Shown piece after piece: positions 44,495 through 54,367 of a DNA stretch of 60,491 bases. The stretch lies in contig NZ_JAPDPJ010000038.1 in the NCBI RefSeq assembly GCF_026013605.1, positions 1-60,491 of the forward strand. The letters run 5' to 3'. The first letter of the stretch is position 1. Each line of letters starts with the position of its first letter. Position numbers and translations under genes: made by a program. The DNA is from Plebeiibacterium sediminum. GTDB lineage: Bacteria > Bacteroidota > Bacteroidia > Bacteroidales > Marinilabiliaceae. The notes under the pieces were generated by a model. That model was not told the DNA's origin. It saw nothing but the letters and a program-made list of their open reading frames with translations, and did no database searches.

Positions 44495-46444
44495 TTATAT
44501 TTTAAAGAAGTTAATCAATTTTGTTAAGGTATTGGAATTCTCAGAAAGCTTATCGATGTTATTTGAAATAGTATTGGCATCGCTTGCATTTTGTTGAGTG
44601 ATATTATTTAATCCCTGAATAGCAGAATTAATTTGTTCAATACCTGAACTTTGCTCAATACTTGCAGCTGCAATTTCTTTAACTAAATCAGCTGTTTGAT
44701 GCACCATTGGAACATGTTCACTTAACTTTACTCCAGCTTCCTGTGCTATATCCATACCCTTTTTCGATACCAGACTTATTTCGTCTGCAGCCAATCGACT
44801 ACGCTCAGCTAATTTACGAACTTCGCCTGCAACAACAGAAAAACCACGACCATGCTCTCCTGCCCTGGCAGCTTCTACAGCAGCATTTAATGCCAATATA
44901 TTGGTCTGGAATGATATATCATTAATTACAGTAACTTTTTGTGCTATTTCTTTTAAGTACCCAACACTTTCCTGCAATACATCACTGCTATTCTGAATAT
45001 TATGAGCTGATTCATCTGATATAGAGGATGTTTTCTTAGCATTTAAGGTATTTTGCTCTACTGTACCTGTTATTTCTTCCATTGAGGATGAAATCTCCTC
45101 TAAAGAGGAAGCCTGGCTATTAGCACCATTGGCAATATTCTTTGATATTGATGTTAATTCAATGCTGGTATTATTAACTGTTTCCACCGTTGATGTAATT
45201 CCGGACACTGTATCTTTTAAAATCGTACTCATCTGATTTAAAGCAGATCCCAGTTCTGCCAGCTCATCTTTAGAATCAATAGGTATTGTGGAAGTTAAAT
45301 CTCCTGAAGAAATATTTTTTGCATGATTTACCGCAATATCTAAACGGTTTGTAATGGTATTAGAAATCCATGTTATTACAAAATAAATACACAGAATCAT
45401 TACTAATATGGCTATGATTATACCATTTCTTAATGCATAAAGACTAGTGAAAATTTCATCTGCAGGAATTTCAATCACCACATTATTGTAATTAACAGGA
45501 TAATACTTATAAAACAAATATTTTTCAATACCTACACTGTCGTTAAGTACTACGTAACTTGCTTTATCTTCCATCTTTTCTGCAATCATTTCTTTAAATG
45601 CTGGTTTATCAACAATTGTAAAATTCTGAATCGTATGATGAAAAGTTATTTCACCACGTTGCGAAACCTGATAACAATGTCCTGTTTCATAGAATTTTTT
45701 GTGATAAAAAGCACTCCCTAACTTTTCTTCATCCCGCTCCTGGATTCCTGCAACTATGGCTCCATTGATGTTATTATTTTCATCTCTGGTAAACAAACGA
45801 ATGGTTTGCACCCATTTACGGCCTTCCCAATGACTAAAAGTAAACACCGAGTCTTCTTCGCTGGCAATATGCCATAATCCTTCATCCCCAATTGGAAATG
45901 CAAAGGTTTCATTATTTCGCAGGGCGTCTCTGTTGTGACTACTATATATTTCAACCATGTAATCATCGGTTTTTTGGAAATAGATAAAAAACTCAACCCC
46001 CATACCTTTTAAAATCGGATAAATAGTTGAATCACCTTGTAATCTGGTTTCACCTCTGTACCATGCAGGAACGTTTATTATAGTATCTGTTTGGTCAGGT
46101 AAAGTGACCTGAAATTGAAATGTTTCTTTCCTACTTGTTTTAAAATCTCCCATTGAACTCAACTGGTTCAATGTTACTTGACCAAAATAACCTATTTTAT
46201 CTTTGCTGGCATCAATTTCGTTTTGAGTAAATAATATCAAATCGTCAATGGTATCATAGCTATTCTGTTTTGCCTGTTCGAATATGATTCCTTTTTGATA
46301 GTTATATAATACTATACCGAGAATGATAATGATGATGCTTACTAATATGGATACTGAAAGTTTTATCCTTAATCCGATGGAAAGTGATAGTAATAAATGC
46401 TTTGGGTTAATGATGTTCAAACGTTTTTGTAAGATTTTTTTCAT
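44495..46444 (-). CDS. Methyl-accepting chemotaxis protein with a Cache-type sensor
   Basis: A 649-residue chemoreceptor. The first membrane span is at about 26-48; a large periplasmic sensor (about 50-335) of the Cache 3/Cache 2 fusion type follows, with the [21 protein letters not shown] region. The second span is at about 338-360, then a HAMP domain and the cytoplasmic signalling hairpin containing [20 protein letters not shown] and [17 protein letters not shown] (about 515-555). No C-terminal CheR pentapeptide. No che genes are adjacent. It should sense a small ligand; the ligand is unknown. Confidence 0.94.
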   Translation of the reverse strand: MKKILQKRLNIINPKHLLLSLSIGLRIKLSVSILVSIIIIILGIVLYNYQKGIIFEQAKQNSYDTIDDLILFTQNEIDASKDKIGYFGQVTLNQLSSMGDFKTSRKETFQFQVTLPDQTDTIINVPAWYRGETRLQGDSTIYPILKGMGVEFFIYFQKTDDYMVEIYSSHNRDALRNNETFAFPIGDEGLWHIASEEDSVFTFSHWEGRKWVQTIRLFTRDENNNINGAIVAGIQERDEEKLGSAFYHKKFYETGHCYQVSQRGEITFHHTIQNFTIVDKPAFKEMIAEKMEDKASYVVLNDSVGIEKYLFYKYYPVNYNNVVIEIPADEIFTSLYALRNGIIIAILVMILCIYFVITWISNTITNRLDIAVNHAKNISSGDLTSTIPIDSKDELAELGSALNQMSTILKDTVSGITSTVETVNNTSIELTSISKNIANGANSQASSLEEISSSMEEITGTVEQNTLNAKKTSSISDESAHNIQNSSDVLQESVGYLKEIAQKVTVINDISFQTNILALNAAVEAARAGEHGRGFSVVAGEVRKLAERSRLAADEISLVSKKGMDIAQEAGVKLSEHVPMVHQTADLVKEIAAASIEQSSGIEQINSAIQGLNNITQQNASDANTISNNIDKLSENSNTLTKLINFFKI

Positions 46445-46727
46445 TTGATCTACTTTAAAATACCATTTTTTTAAGGGTATTTTGTTATTATAACAAGTAG
46501 TTTAAATACGATCTTACTTTACGTTAGTTTCATCTCAATAAAGATTCATCTGTTTGAATATTAGAGTCTAATGATTTACTATAAGTCTAATTCAAAACTA
46601 ATATAGCCTAACAATTTCATGTTTTTATTACTTCTTCTAATGGCCACATGAAACTCGCTCAAATAGTAATCCACTTGTGTGAGAAAAACTTTGAATTGGT
46701 AGATCTCACGTTTTGGATTGTTCTTTT
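46445..46727. other. Intergenic stretch, no gene seen
   Basis: Holds only small features: a TTGTTA..TAACAA palindrome near 46480, AGTCTAAT twice 19 bases apart (46565 and 46584), and an inverted repeat GTGAGA (46679-46684)/TCTCAC (46704-46709) just after the DUF4249 stop, without a clear T-run. Confidence 0.5.
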
Positions 46728-47549
46728 CTATTCAAAATGATACTTTTCTTCAATAGAAAAGGCTGTAAAGTAACCGAGTGCACTATTAGATATATTACCG
46801 GTTGGATTTGCAGGAGTTGATGCTATAATCGCAGCCAAATCTGATTGATCAATAATTTGCTGTGCCTGACTGATATATTCGTAGAAAGGTTGATCAATAC
46901 TCAATAAATCTACTCTGTATAGGTTATTTGTCGTAGTATCGGTATCTGTCCAGATGGAAAAAACAGTATATAAACCGTCAAAATAATCGTCTGCATAATT
47001 CGAAAGATAACTACCTCCGCCATTTAGTAATTCTTCGCCTCTATACACTCTAACATAATAATAATTAGCAGTGTCGGCAGGATCTTTTATCTGGCAATTC
47101 ATCATATTGTAGACACGGGTATGCCAGTTTTCTTTTGAAATCCAAACTGAATCAATTGGAACCGGAATAGGCATAGTGGATGATGCATGAAAAGTCTGAT
47201 TGTCAAATTCAACGGATAGATCATAGGTATATCCGGGTGTTCCTGCAAAAACACTGATATATTCACCGTTATCAATTTCACTTAAGAGATATTCATTTGC
47301 CTGATCATCAGTTATGGTAACTGTAGCACCTGAAATAGCTGGACTTGCTGTAGGACTAAAATAATCTGAAGTATGCGAAACTCTCACTCTTACAGTATCA
47401 TATTGATTACTCAAACTCCCTGTAATAACAACTTGAGGATTTGACTCATTAAGGTTAATATCTATAACTTCCTCGCAAGAGTGCAGAGCGATAAAAGCTA
47501 TAATTACGGCAATCAAAAAGTAAAATATGTTTAAACATCTATGTTTCAT
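46728..47549 (-). CDS. DUF4249 lipoprotein, partner of a TonB receptor
   Basis: A 273-residue outer-membrane lipoprotein. The lipobox region is FIALHSC, followed at once by EEVIDINLNESNPQVVITGSLSNQ, the hallmark start of DUF4249. The middle contains SGATVTITDDQANEYLL and YDLSVEFDNQTFHA. It lies 84 bases downstream of the TonB-dependent receptor in the same direction, the standard arrangement of this family. It probably forms the surface lid or binding partner for the receptor. Ligand unknown. Confidence 0.9.
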   Translation of the reverse strand: MKHRCLNIFYFLIAVIIAFIALHSCEEVIDINLNESNPQVVITGSLSNQYDTVRVRVSHTSDYFSPTASPAISGATVTITDDQANEYLLSEIDNGEYISVFAGTPGYTYDLSVEFDNQTFHASSTMPIPVPIDSVWISKENWHTRVYNMMNCQIKDPADTANYYYVRVYRGEELLNGGGSYLSNYADDYFDGLYTVFSIWTDTDTTTNNLYRVDLLSIDQPFYEYISQAQQIIDQSDLAAIIASTPANPTGNISNSALGYFTAFSIEEKYHFE

Positions 47550-47633
47550 ATCCTCTAATTTATTTTCATTAACCTATGGAACATTCTATTTAGTCTTTCT
47601 TATTTGTAAAAATCGTTCTCATGGCTCATTTCA

Positions 47634-49967
47634 TCAGAATTTAAAATTATATGTAACAGAAGGTACCATTCTAAATAAAGAGAGTTGAACAGCCTGCATT
47701 AATTCCGGGTTATTATCATCTTCTCTAAAATAAATAGAATAGGCATTTTTTCTTGCATAAGCATTGTATATAGAGAAATTCCAACTGCTCTCTCTGTTCT
47801 TCTTTAGTTTTTTAGTATACGTTAAACTTAAATCCAGTCTGTGATAGTCTGGCATTCTGTAACCATTTCTTTCGGTGTAATAAGGAACCTGGTGGTCACG
47901 ATCTGTAATGGGCCACGAAATGGTATATCTGCCACTCGGAAAGGTTACTGCATTACCTGTATTAAAAACCCATGTTGCACCTAAATCCAATTTTTCATTC
48001 AGTTTTATAATTCCAACAACTGAAATATTATGTTTTTGATCATATCTGGCCGGAAATTCCTTTCCGCTATTTATTTCATCAAATTGATGGGCCGTTTTGC
48101 TAAGTGTATATCCTACCCAACCTGTTATGGGTCCATTATTTTTTCGAATTAAAAACTCTGCTCCGTAAGAGTATCCTGAACCTAAAAGAATCTGGGATTC
48201 CACATCAGGATTTAACATTAAATCCGCACCATTTTTATAATCTATAATGTTTTGCTTGTCTTTATAGTAAACCTCTACAGATGTTTCAATTGCATTGTTT
48301 TTAAAGTTTCTGAAATATCCCATGGCCACCTGATTTGATATTTGTGGTTTTATATTATTTGATGTTGGCAACCAGATATCATTGGGAGTTCCTGAAGTTG
48401 TATTGGATAGCAAATGAACATATTGACTAAGACGTGTATAGGATAATTTTAAAGAGGATTCCGGAGTTAAAATATAAGTTCCTGAAATTCTCGGTTCAAG
48501 ATTAATATAGGTGTCATTTATGGAAACTCCATCTACAACAGTAGAGTCAATCCTGTCACCATTCAAATTATAACTATAAAAGGTTCCGGGACCAATTGTG
48601 GAAAATGCAGATAATCTTAAACCTGTATTTAAGGTTAGTTTTGATCCTATTTTTTGTTTTGCTGAGAAGTAAATTCCATTTTCAAGTGCACGGCGTTCAT
48701 CAAGAATACGATTATTGACTGTGGAATCCTGAGATTCCAGACTTCCTGGTTTAAATGTATGGAAAACAGCGTTTAATCCAAATTTCAATGAGGTTTCTGA
48801 TGATAAATAATACTGAAAATTAAATTTCAACTCCATATCTCTTATTCCTGAAGAGATATCAATATGCTGATCACTTGAGGAACCTTCAAGGGAATTAACG
48901 TAATCGTAATTACTATATATCAATGATAAATTGGAAAATAATTTATCAGAAAACAAGTGATTCCATCGTAAAGTTGTTGTGTAGTTTCCCCAATTTAAGC
49001 CAAATCGATCATCAAACTTAAAAACATCTCTGCCAAAATAACCCGATATAAATACATGGTTGTTAGGATTTAACTTATAATTGGCCTTTAAATTTAAATC
49101 ATAAAAATACAAAGTAGTTCCGTCAACTGTAGAATCGTTTGATAATCCAAGAAATACATCAGCATAAGTTCTTCTTCCAGTAACGATAAAAGAGCCTTTA
49201 TCTTTTACAATAGGACCTTCAACACTTAATCTGGATGATATTAATCCGATTCCTCCGGAAACCTTATACTTTTTATAATCTCCATCATTCATTCGTACAT
49301 CTACTACAGAAGACAACCTCCCTCCATACTCTGCAGGAATTCCACCTTTATACACCTTAGTATCCTTAATGGCATCGGAATTAAAAATAGAAAAGAAACC
49401 CAATAAGTGCGAAGGATTGTAAACAGGAGCTTCATCCAGTAATACCAGGTTTTGATCTGCACCTCCACCTCTGACATGAAAACCACTTGATCCCTCTCCT
49501 GCTGATTTTATACCCGGTAATAATTGCAGTGTTTTAAGTACATCCTGTTCGCCAAATAGAACCGGTATTTTCTTTATTTCCTTACTATTCAACCTCGAAA
49601 CACTCATCTCCGTTGAATAAACATTATGGTTTCTTTGACTACTTACAATTACTTCATCAACACTAAATGATTGTACTTCTAAATCAATATTTTGAACCAT
49701 ATCTTTAGTGCAGGATTGGTTAAAAGACTGAGTCTGATATCCAATCATACTGTAATTAACGGTATAATTACCTTCTGGTATTGTAATGGAATAAAAACCG
49801 TATGAATTTGTACTAGTACCTTTATTTAATTCAGATATATACACATTGGCTCCTATTAAAGTCTCGCCAGACATGGCATCCCGAACATTACCGCTAATAG
49901 TAATTTTACCTTGTGCAGAAACTAAATCAGTAATAATGAAGAATAGACTAAATAGAAGAATGCGCAT
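47634..49967 (-). CDS. TonB-dependent receptor with N-terminal carboxypeptidase-like domain
   Basis: A 777-residue outer-membrane transporter. The signal peptide ends at about residue 18. A CarboxypepD_reg-like domain follows (about 20-100: ISGNVRDAMSGETLIGANVYI), then the plug (about 120-225: KTLQLLPGIKSAGEGSSGFHVRGG, DEAPVYNPSHLLGFFSIFN). The barrel ends in TYNFKF with a terminal aromatic. It is the first gene of an operon with DUF4249. Together they should take up an unknown nutrient in a TonB-driven way. Not a canonical SusC/SusD pair. Confidence 0.93.
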   Translation of the reverse strand: MRILLFSLFFIITDLVSAQGKITISGNVRDAMSGETLIGANVYISELNKGTSTNSYGFYSITIPEGNYTVNYSMIGYQTQSFNQSCTKDMVQNIDLEVQSFSVDEVIVSSQRNHNVYSTEMSVSRLNSKEIKKIPVLFGEQDVLKTLQLLPGIKSAGEGSSGFHVRGGGADQNLVLLDEAPVYNPSHLLGFFSIFNSDAIKDTKVYKGGIPAEYGGRLSSVVDVRMNDGDYKKYKVSGGIGLISSRLSVEGPIVKDKGSFIVTGRRTYADVFLGLSNDSTVDGTTLYFYDLNLKANYKLNPNNHVFISGYFGRDVFKFDDRFGLNWGNYTTTLRWNHLFSDKLFSNLSLIYSNYDYVNSLEGSSSDQHIDISSGIRDMELKFNFQYYLSSETSLKFGLNAVFHTFKPGSLESQDSTVNNRILDERRALENGIYFSAKQKIGSKLTLNTGLRLSAFSTIGPGTFYSYNLNGDRIDSTVVDGVSINDTYINLEPRISGTYILTPESSLKLSYTRLSQYVHLLSNTTSGTPNDIWLPTSNNIKPQISNQVAMGYFRNFKNNAIETSVEVYYKDKQNIIDYKNGADLMLNPDVESQILLGSGYSYGAEFLIRKNNGPITGWVGYTLSKTAHQFDEINSGKEFPARYDQKHNISVVGIIKLNEKLDLGATWVFNTGNAVTFPSGRYTISWPITDRDHQVPYYTERNGYRMPDYHRLDLSLTYTKKLKKNRESSWNFSIYNAYARKNAYSIYFREDDNNPELMQAVQLSLFRMVPSVTYNFKF

Positions 49968-50026
49968 AGGCAGTTATATTATGATGTAGACATGAATTCT
50001 CTTAATGTAATATTTAAAATAAAGTA

Positions 50027-51136
50027 TTATTCAATATCTTCCCACCACTTTTTAAAGGTTTGGGTTGTATCATGAACAAATACTACTTCACCTATTTTAG
50101 GTGTAAGCGTTTTAATTCCATATGCCTTATGGTTTTCTGTTATCTTGTTTAATGGTTCAACCCAGGAATGATTAGCCAAAGCAAATCTTGAATTATGAAC
50201 TGGTAATATACTTTGGGCTTGTAACTCTTGAGCAGCATCAAAAACTTGATCAGGTAAAATATGAATTAAATTCCAGTTTTGATCATATTGCCCTTGTTCA
50301 AGAATAGCAAGATTAAACGGACCGTATTTATCACCAATTTCCTTGTAAAACGCATCATAACCACTATCACCACCAATATATACATTAAAACCGGGTGTTT
50401 GTAGTGCAAATGAAACCCATAAGGTTTGATTTCCGGTAAAACCTCTTCCTGAATAATGTCTCGCAGGGGTTGCCGTCATACGCCAATCTTTGGCTAAGTC
50501 AACACCTTCATACCAATCCAATTCAGTGATTCTATTGTTCTCATATCCCCAGTACTCAAAATGCTGTCCTACACCTAAACCACAGATCACTTGATTTACT
50601 TTATGTTTTAAATCCAAAACGGTATGATAGTCAAGGTGATCCCAATGATCATGAGTAATTACTAAATAATCAATTACTGGGAAATCCTCTGCAGAATAGG
50701 TACTGGTTCCTTTAAATGCTTTATTAATAAACGAAAATGGTGAAGCATAATCACTGAATACAGGGTCAATTAAAAAGGTTTTACCTTTAATTTTCATGAA
50801 ATATGACGAGTGACCAAACCAGATTAATACATCTTCATCAGGTTTTAGATCATTTAAATTTGTTTTTACTACGGGTAATTCATGGTTTGGCGAAAGGTTT
50901 ATTTTCTTTCTGAACATGAAATCCATCATCAACTGAAACCTGTTTTTATCTGCTGTAACAACTGGTGTATTATGTATATTTTTAAATTCACCATCTCTGT
51001 AATTTGGTGAGTTTTTTATTCGCTCTAATCTTTCTCCTTTTGGCAACTGTCCAAATTTTGCTTGCTTCAATATCATCATACCACTTATTGTTATTAATAA
51101 TACTACTGCTAATAAAATTCTAAATGTTTTTCGCAT
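50027..51136 (-). CDS. MBL-fold metallo-hydrolase (NAPE-PLD/UlaG-like), membrane anchored
   Basis: A 369-residue hydrolase with an N-terminal hydrophobic anchor (about 5-22). The metallo-beta-lactamase metal motif is LVITHDHWDHLDYHT (HxHxDH type), with the entry segment IWFGHSSYFMKIKGKTFLIDPVF. Later ligands sit in ATPARHYSGRGF, YIGGDSGYDAF and ILPVHNSRF. This arrangement is typical of NAPE-PLD-like and UlaG-like enzymes acting on phosphodiesters or lactones. The substrate is not evident. Its own promoter is not clear; site C upstream (51399-51465) is one candidate. Confidence 0.88.
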   Translation of the reverse strand: MRKTFRILLAVVLLITISGMMILKQAKFGQLPKGERLERIKNSPNYRDGEFKNIHNTPVVTADKNRFQLMMDFMFRKKINLSPNHELPVVKTNLNDLKPDEDVLIWFGHSSYFMKIKGKTFLIDPVFSDYASPFSFINKAFKGTSTYSAEDFPVIDYLVITHDHWDHLDYHTVLDLKHKVNQVICGLGVGQHFEYWGYENNRITELDWYEGVDLAKDWRMTATPARHYSGRGFTGNQTLWVSFALQTPGFNVYIGGDSGYDAFYKEIGDKYGPFNLAILEQGQYDQNWNLIHILPDQVFDAAQELQAQSILPVHNSRFALANHSWVEPLNKITENHKAYGIKTLTPKIGEVVFVHDTTQTFKKWWEDIE

Positions 51137-51398
51137 GTGTTCAATACTCTTTTATGGTCACTCCTGTTTACTTTCTTTAATCTCCCTCCTTTCGTGACAC
51201 TGCAGAGGTTATATATTTTTGTGATTTTATATCACTATAATATGCTCATATGTGAGTTGCATCAGTAGTTGTAAAAAAGCATCGACCATTTAATGAATTG
51301 TAATTAGGAACAAGAAACGATAAAATAGCCTATTCATTAATGATCGATACTATTTTGTTACTACTATAGATGCAAAAACAAATTTGTTTTTGACCATA

Positions 51399-51465
51399 CA
51401 AAAATTGTAATGTTTTTTGTATACTACCCTATCTGATTTACGGATTTACTTACCTCAATTACGGA
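51399..51465 (-). promoter_or_regulatory. Site C: tandem operator, minus-strand orientation
   Basis: In the minus-strand sense, TCCGTAATTGAGGTAA (51465-51450) and TCCGTAAATCAGATAG (51444-51429) start 21 bases apart. A box AATTTTTG (51406-51399) follows 22 bases later. The orientation and spacing match sites A and D. This could drive the MBL gene through a long leader of about 250 bases, or act with C' on the aldo/keto reductase. Confidence 0.5.
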
Positions 51466-51562
51466 TATAGCCTTTTACTGATAAAAAAAACAATAATCTA
51501 CTTATAACCAGAACCAGAGTATCAACTGCTCAATACGTCTGATTATATTGTTTTTTTGATAA

Positions 51563-51628
51563 TCAGTAATTATGGTAACTATATCAGTAACACATATCAT
51601 TTTCTTAAATGAATTATTGACAAATTTG
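51563..51628 (+). promoter_or_regulatory. Site C': tandem operator and -7 box before the aldo/keto reductase
   Basis: TCAGTAATTATGGTAA (51563-51578) and the weaker TCAGTAACACATATCA (51584-51599) start 21 bases apart. A box CAAATTTG (51621-51628) follows after 21 bases. Same polarity and distance as sites A and D relative to their genes. Confidence 0.6.
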
Positions 51629-51715
51629 CATTTTAGATATAAAAAAATAAATTGACTTAATCCTTAAACCACTGAAATAGAAAATACCCATAATAATATT
51701 AGAATATCAGACAAA

Positions 51716-52849
51716 ATGAATTTTATTCAGCAAAAGAAACTCGGATTTGGTTGTATGCGTTTACCCCTTTTAGATGCAAAAGATCAGAAAAGCATTAATT
51801 ATGATCAGGTAAATACAATGGTTGACGCTTTTATCAACAATGGTTTTACCTATTTTGATACTGCTTATATGTATCATGATTTTATTAGTGAAAATGTGGT
51901 TCAGGAATGTTTGGTGAAAAGATATCCAAGAGATGCCTATACTATTGCAACCAAGATGCCTACCATGTTTTTAAAAGAAGAAGGGGATTTGGAACGAATA
52001 TTTAATGAGCAACTTGAAAAAGTAGGTGTAGATTATTTTGATTATTATTTACTCCATAATTTGTGTGTAGATAATTATGTGAAGGCAGAAAAATTTGATG
52101 CTTTTACTTTTATTCAGGAAAAACAAAAACAAGGCAAGATTAAGCATATTGGATTTTCATACCACGATAATGCTAAACTGTTGGATGAGATTTTGACAAA
52201 GCATCCGGAAATTGAATTTGTTCAGCTGCAAATCAATTATATAGATTGGGACAATCAGAGTATTCAATCTGGAAAATGTTACGAAGTAGCACAAAAGCAT
52301 GGAAAAAAAGTTGTGGTAATGGAACCATTAAAAGGAGGAAGTCTGGCTAATGTTCCTGATTCTGTTGCGGATCATTTTAAATCATCAAATTCTGATTTAT
52401 CTGTAGCATCATGGGGAATTCGTTTTGCAGCGTCTCTCGATAATGTGATTGTTGTTCTAAGCGGAATGTCATCATTTGACCAAATGGAAGACAATATGAG
52501 CTATATGAAAGAATTTCAGCCTTTAAATGATACTGAGCAATCTGTGATAGATAAAGCTGTTGAAATGATTAATGAATCCATTGCAATTCAGTGTACGGCA
52601 TGCAGATATTGTGTTGATGGATGTCCTAAAAATATAGCTATACCTGAGTATTTTTCACTATATAATACTGTAAAACAAAAAACGGTAAGTGTTTTTGACA
52701 TTGAAAAAGTATATTATGAAAATTATACTAAAAACAATGGTAAAGCATCTGAATGTATTGCCTGTGGCAAGTGTGAAAAAAGTTGTCCGCAACATATTGA
52801 AATTGTAAACTGGTTAAAAGAAGTAAGCAATACTTTTGAAAAACAATAA
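51716..52849 (+). CDS. Aldo/keto reductase with C-terminal 2x[4Fe-4S] ferredoxin domain
   Basis: A 377-residue oxidoreductase. The N-terminal aldo/keto reductase barrel (about 1-275) starts [16 protein letters not shown] and has FDTAYMYHD (Asp and Tyr), ATKMP with the Lys, and HIGFSYHD. The C-terminal part (about 290-377) has [14 protein letters not shown] and [14 protein letters not shown], two [4Fe-4S] binding motifs. Such fusions reduce carbonyls with electrons from ferredoxin or NAD(P)H. The gene is preceded by two tandem operator sites. It probably detoxifies or reduces carbonyl substrates within the putative regulon. Confidence 0.93.
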   Translation: MNFIQQKKLGFGCMRLPLLDAKDQKSINYDQVNTMVDAFINNGFTYFDTAYMYHDFISENVVQECLVKRYPRDAYTIATKMPTMFLKEEGDLERIFNEQLEKVGVDYFDYYLLHNLCVDNYVKAEKFDAFTFIQEKQKQGKIKHIGFSYHDNAKLLDEILTKHPEIEFVQLQINYIDWDNQSIQSGKCYEVAQKHGKKVVVMEPLKGGSLANVPDSVADHFKSSNSDLSVASWGIRFAASLDNVIVVLSGMSSFDQMEDNMSYMKEFQPLNDTEQSVIDKAVEMINESIAIQCTACRYCVDGCPKNIAIPEYFSLYNTVKQKTVSVFDIEKVYYENYTKNNGKASECIACGKCEKSCPQHIEIVNWLKEVSNTFEKQ

Positions 52850-52866
52850 GATAGATGATTTATATT

Positions 52867-52905
52867 AGCCCTCTGAGATAAGTTATATCATTACATCAGA
52901 GGGCT
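52867..52905 (+). terminator. Intrinsic terminator
   Basis: AGCCCTCTGA (52867-52876) pairs with TCAGAGGGCT (52896-52905), followed by ATATTTTAT. Lies between the aldo/keto reductase and the MFS promoter. Confidence 0.75.
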
Positions 52906-52916
52906 ATATTTTATTA

Positions 52917-52983
52917 TCCGTAATTATGGTAAGTGATTTAGTAATTGATGCCCTATTAATCTGTTTTATTGCTGCTAGTTTTG
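52917..52983 (+). promoter_or_regulatory. Site D: tandem operator and -7 box before the Bcr/CflA pump
   Basis: TCCGTAATTATGGTAA (52917-52932) and the weaker TTAGTAATTGATGCCC (52938-52953) start 21 bases apart. TAGTTTTG (52976-52983), a match to TAnnTTTG, follows after 22 bases. The ATG is at 53002. Confidence 0.65.
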
Positions 52984-53001
52984 CAGACTAAAATAAAATA
53001 T

Positions 53002-54210
53002 ATGATTAAACATTCTTATACTTTAAAAAATAGTAGTGTTATTTTATTGGGTATTCTGGGAGCCTTTATGGGTATTACATCCCTGTCTACAGATATCTAT
53101 TTACCCGCAATGCCTCAAATGGAGATAGATCTGCGTGGTGATGTTGAACTTACCATTACAGGTTTTTTAATTGGATTTTCAATTGCTCAGCTTATTTGGG
53201 GACCAATTAGTGATCGCTTAGGTCGCTTATTGCCATTAACTATTGGTATTGTATTATTTATAATAGGTTGTATTGGTTGTGCTATGTCGCACAATATTAC
53301 TGAAATATTATTTTGGCGTATGGTTCAGGCAGTTGGAGCTTGTACCGGACCTATGTTATCAAGAGCGATGGTTAGAGATATGCATAACAGAACCAAAGCT
53401 GCAGAAATGTTATCTACCTTAATGATTATAATGGCTCTTGCGCCAATCATTGGTCCCTTATTGGGCGGACAAATACTAAAAATATCATCGTGGCATACCA
53501 TATTTTGGTTATTAACCGCATTTGGTGTAATCATGCCGGCTTACATAATTTTATTACCGGAAACATTGCCAAAAGAAAAGCGTCCTAATGCTTCTATTAG
53601 TAAAGCATTTGCCAATTATAAAATATTATTGACCCATCGCAGATTTATGATGTACACATTATGTGTTACTTTTTATTATGTAGGTATTTATGCTTTTGTT
53701 ACAGGATCACCCCATGTTTACATCACTTATTTTGGTGTTAAACCTCAGAATTACGGATGGTTTTTTGCAGTAAATACTGCCGGAATCATGGCTTTAAGCA
53801 TTATAAATCGCAAATTAGTTCGTAAGTTTAGTCTTAAGCGTTTGTTGCGTACTTCAACAACCATTGCCATGTTATCAGGTATAGCTTTAATCATTATGGT
53901 AAAAATGAATATAGGTGGTATCATGGGAATTGCAGTGCCTATATTTTTCTTTTTCTCCATGAATGGAATTGTATCTGCTTCAGCTAATGCGGCAGCACTT
54001 GATGATGTACCGGAAATGGCGGGAGCAGCATCTGCTTTAATTGGCTCTCTGCAATATGGAAGTGGTGTGCTTTCTTCTGTTTTACTTGCTATATTTAATG
54101 ATGATACCCCATGGCCTATGAGCTGGGTTATTGGTTTATTTGGTATTTTATCGGCTTTAATGGTAATTGTTCAACCTGCAAAAATTAAGCAGAAGTTGCA
54201 AACACGTTAA
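53002..54210 (+). CDS. Bcr/CflA family multidrug MFS transporter
   Basis: A 402-residue MFS exporter with twelve expected spans. The Bcr/CflA signature is present: MGITSLSTDIYLPAMPQM at the start, then SIAQLIWGPISDRLGRL (MFS motif A) and VGACTGPMLSRAMVRDMH (the GxxGP-type drug antiporter region in span 5). I chose the ATG at 53002; the frame opens at a TTG at 52969, but that would overlap the promoter. It stands behind operator site D and a terminator, so it has its own regulated promoter. Substrate unknown; bicyclomycin or chloramphenicol-type exporters are relatives. Confidence 0.93.
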   Translation: MIKHSYTLKNSSVILLGILGAFMGITSLSTDIYLPAMPQMEIDLRGDVELTITGFLIGFSIAQLIWGPISDRLGRLLPLTIGIVLFIIGCIGCAMSHNITEILFWRMVQAVGACTGPMLSRAMVRDMHNRTKAAEMLSTLMIIMALAPIIGPLLGGQILKISSWHTIFWLLTAFGVIMPAYIILLPETLPKEKRPNASISKAFANYKILLTHRRFMMYTLCVTFYYVGIYAFVTGSPHVYITYFGVKPQNYGWFFAVNTAGIMALSIINRKLVRKFSLKRLLRTSTTIAMLSGIALIIMVKMNIGGIMGIAVPIFFFFSMNGIVSASANAAALDDVPEMAGAASALIGSLQYGSGVLSSVLLAIFNDDTPWPMSWVIGLFGILSALMVIVQPAKIKQKLQTR

Positions 54211-54233
54211 TACATTGTGGTAAGTTTTGAGGT

Positions 54234-54277
54234 GATTTAGATTGAATAATGTATTTATCCATTATTTAGACTAAATC
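54234..54277. repeat. Inverted repeat after the Bcr/CflA gene
   Basis: GATTTAG (54234-54240) with CTAAATC (54271-54277) as outer arms, and AATAATG (54245-54251) with CATTATT (54260-54266) as inner arms. There is no T-run. Could be a weak terminator or a binding site for the GH2 gene's control. Confidence 0.4.
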
Positions 54278-54367
54278 ATCCATTTTTATAGCTCCTGACC
54301 ATATTTATATTAGTCATCATTAAATGAAAAAGCTATCTCAGGCTTTATTATTCTTAAAATCTAAAAT

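Larger units (their letters stand above)
51137..51715. other. Divergent regulatory region, no gene seen
   Basis: 579 bases between the MBL hydrolase (-) and aldo/keto reductase (+). It holds two tandem operators (C and C'), the small palindrome GTGATTTTATATCAC (51221-51235) and, on the minus strand, a purine-rich AGGAGGGAGA near 51185. No open frame of convincing size. Confidence 0.55.
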
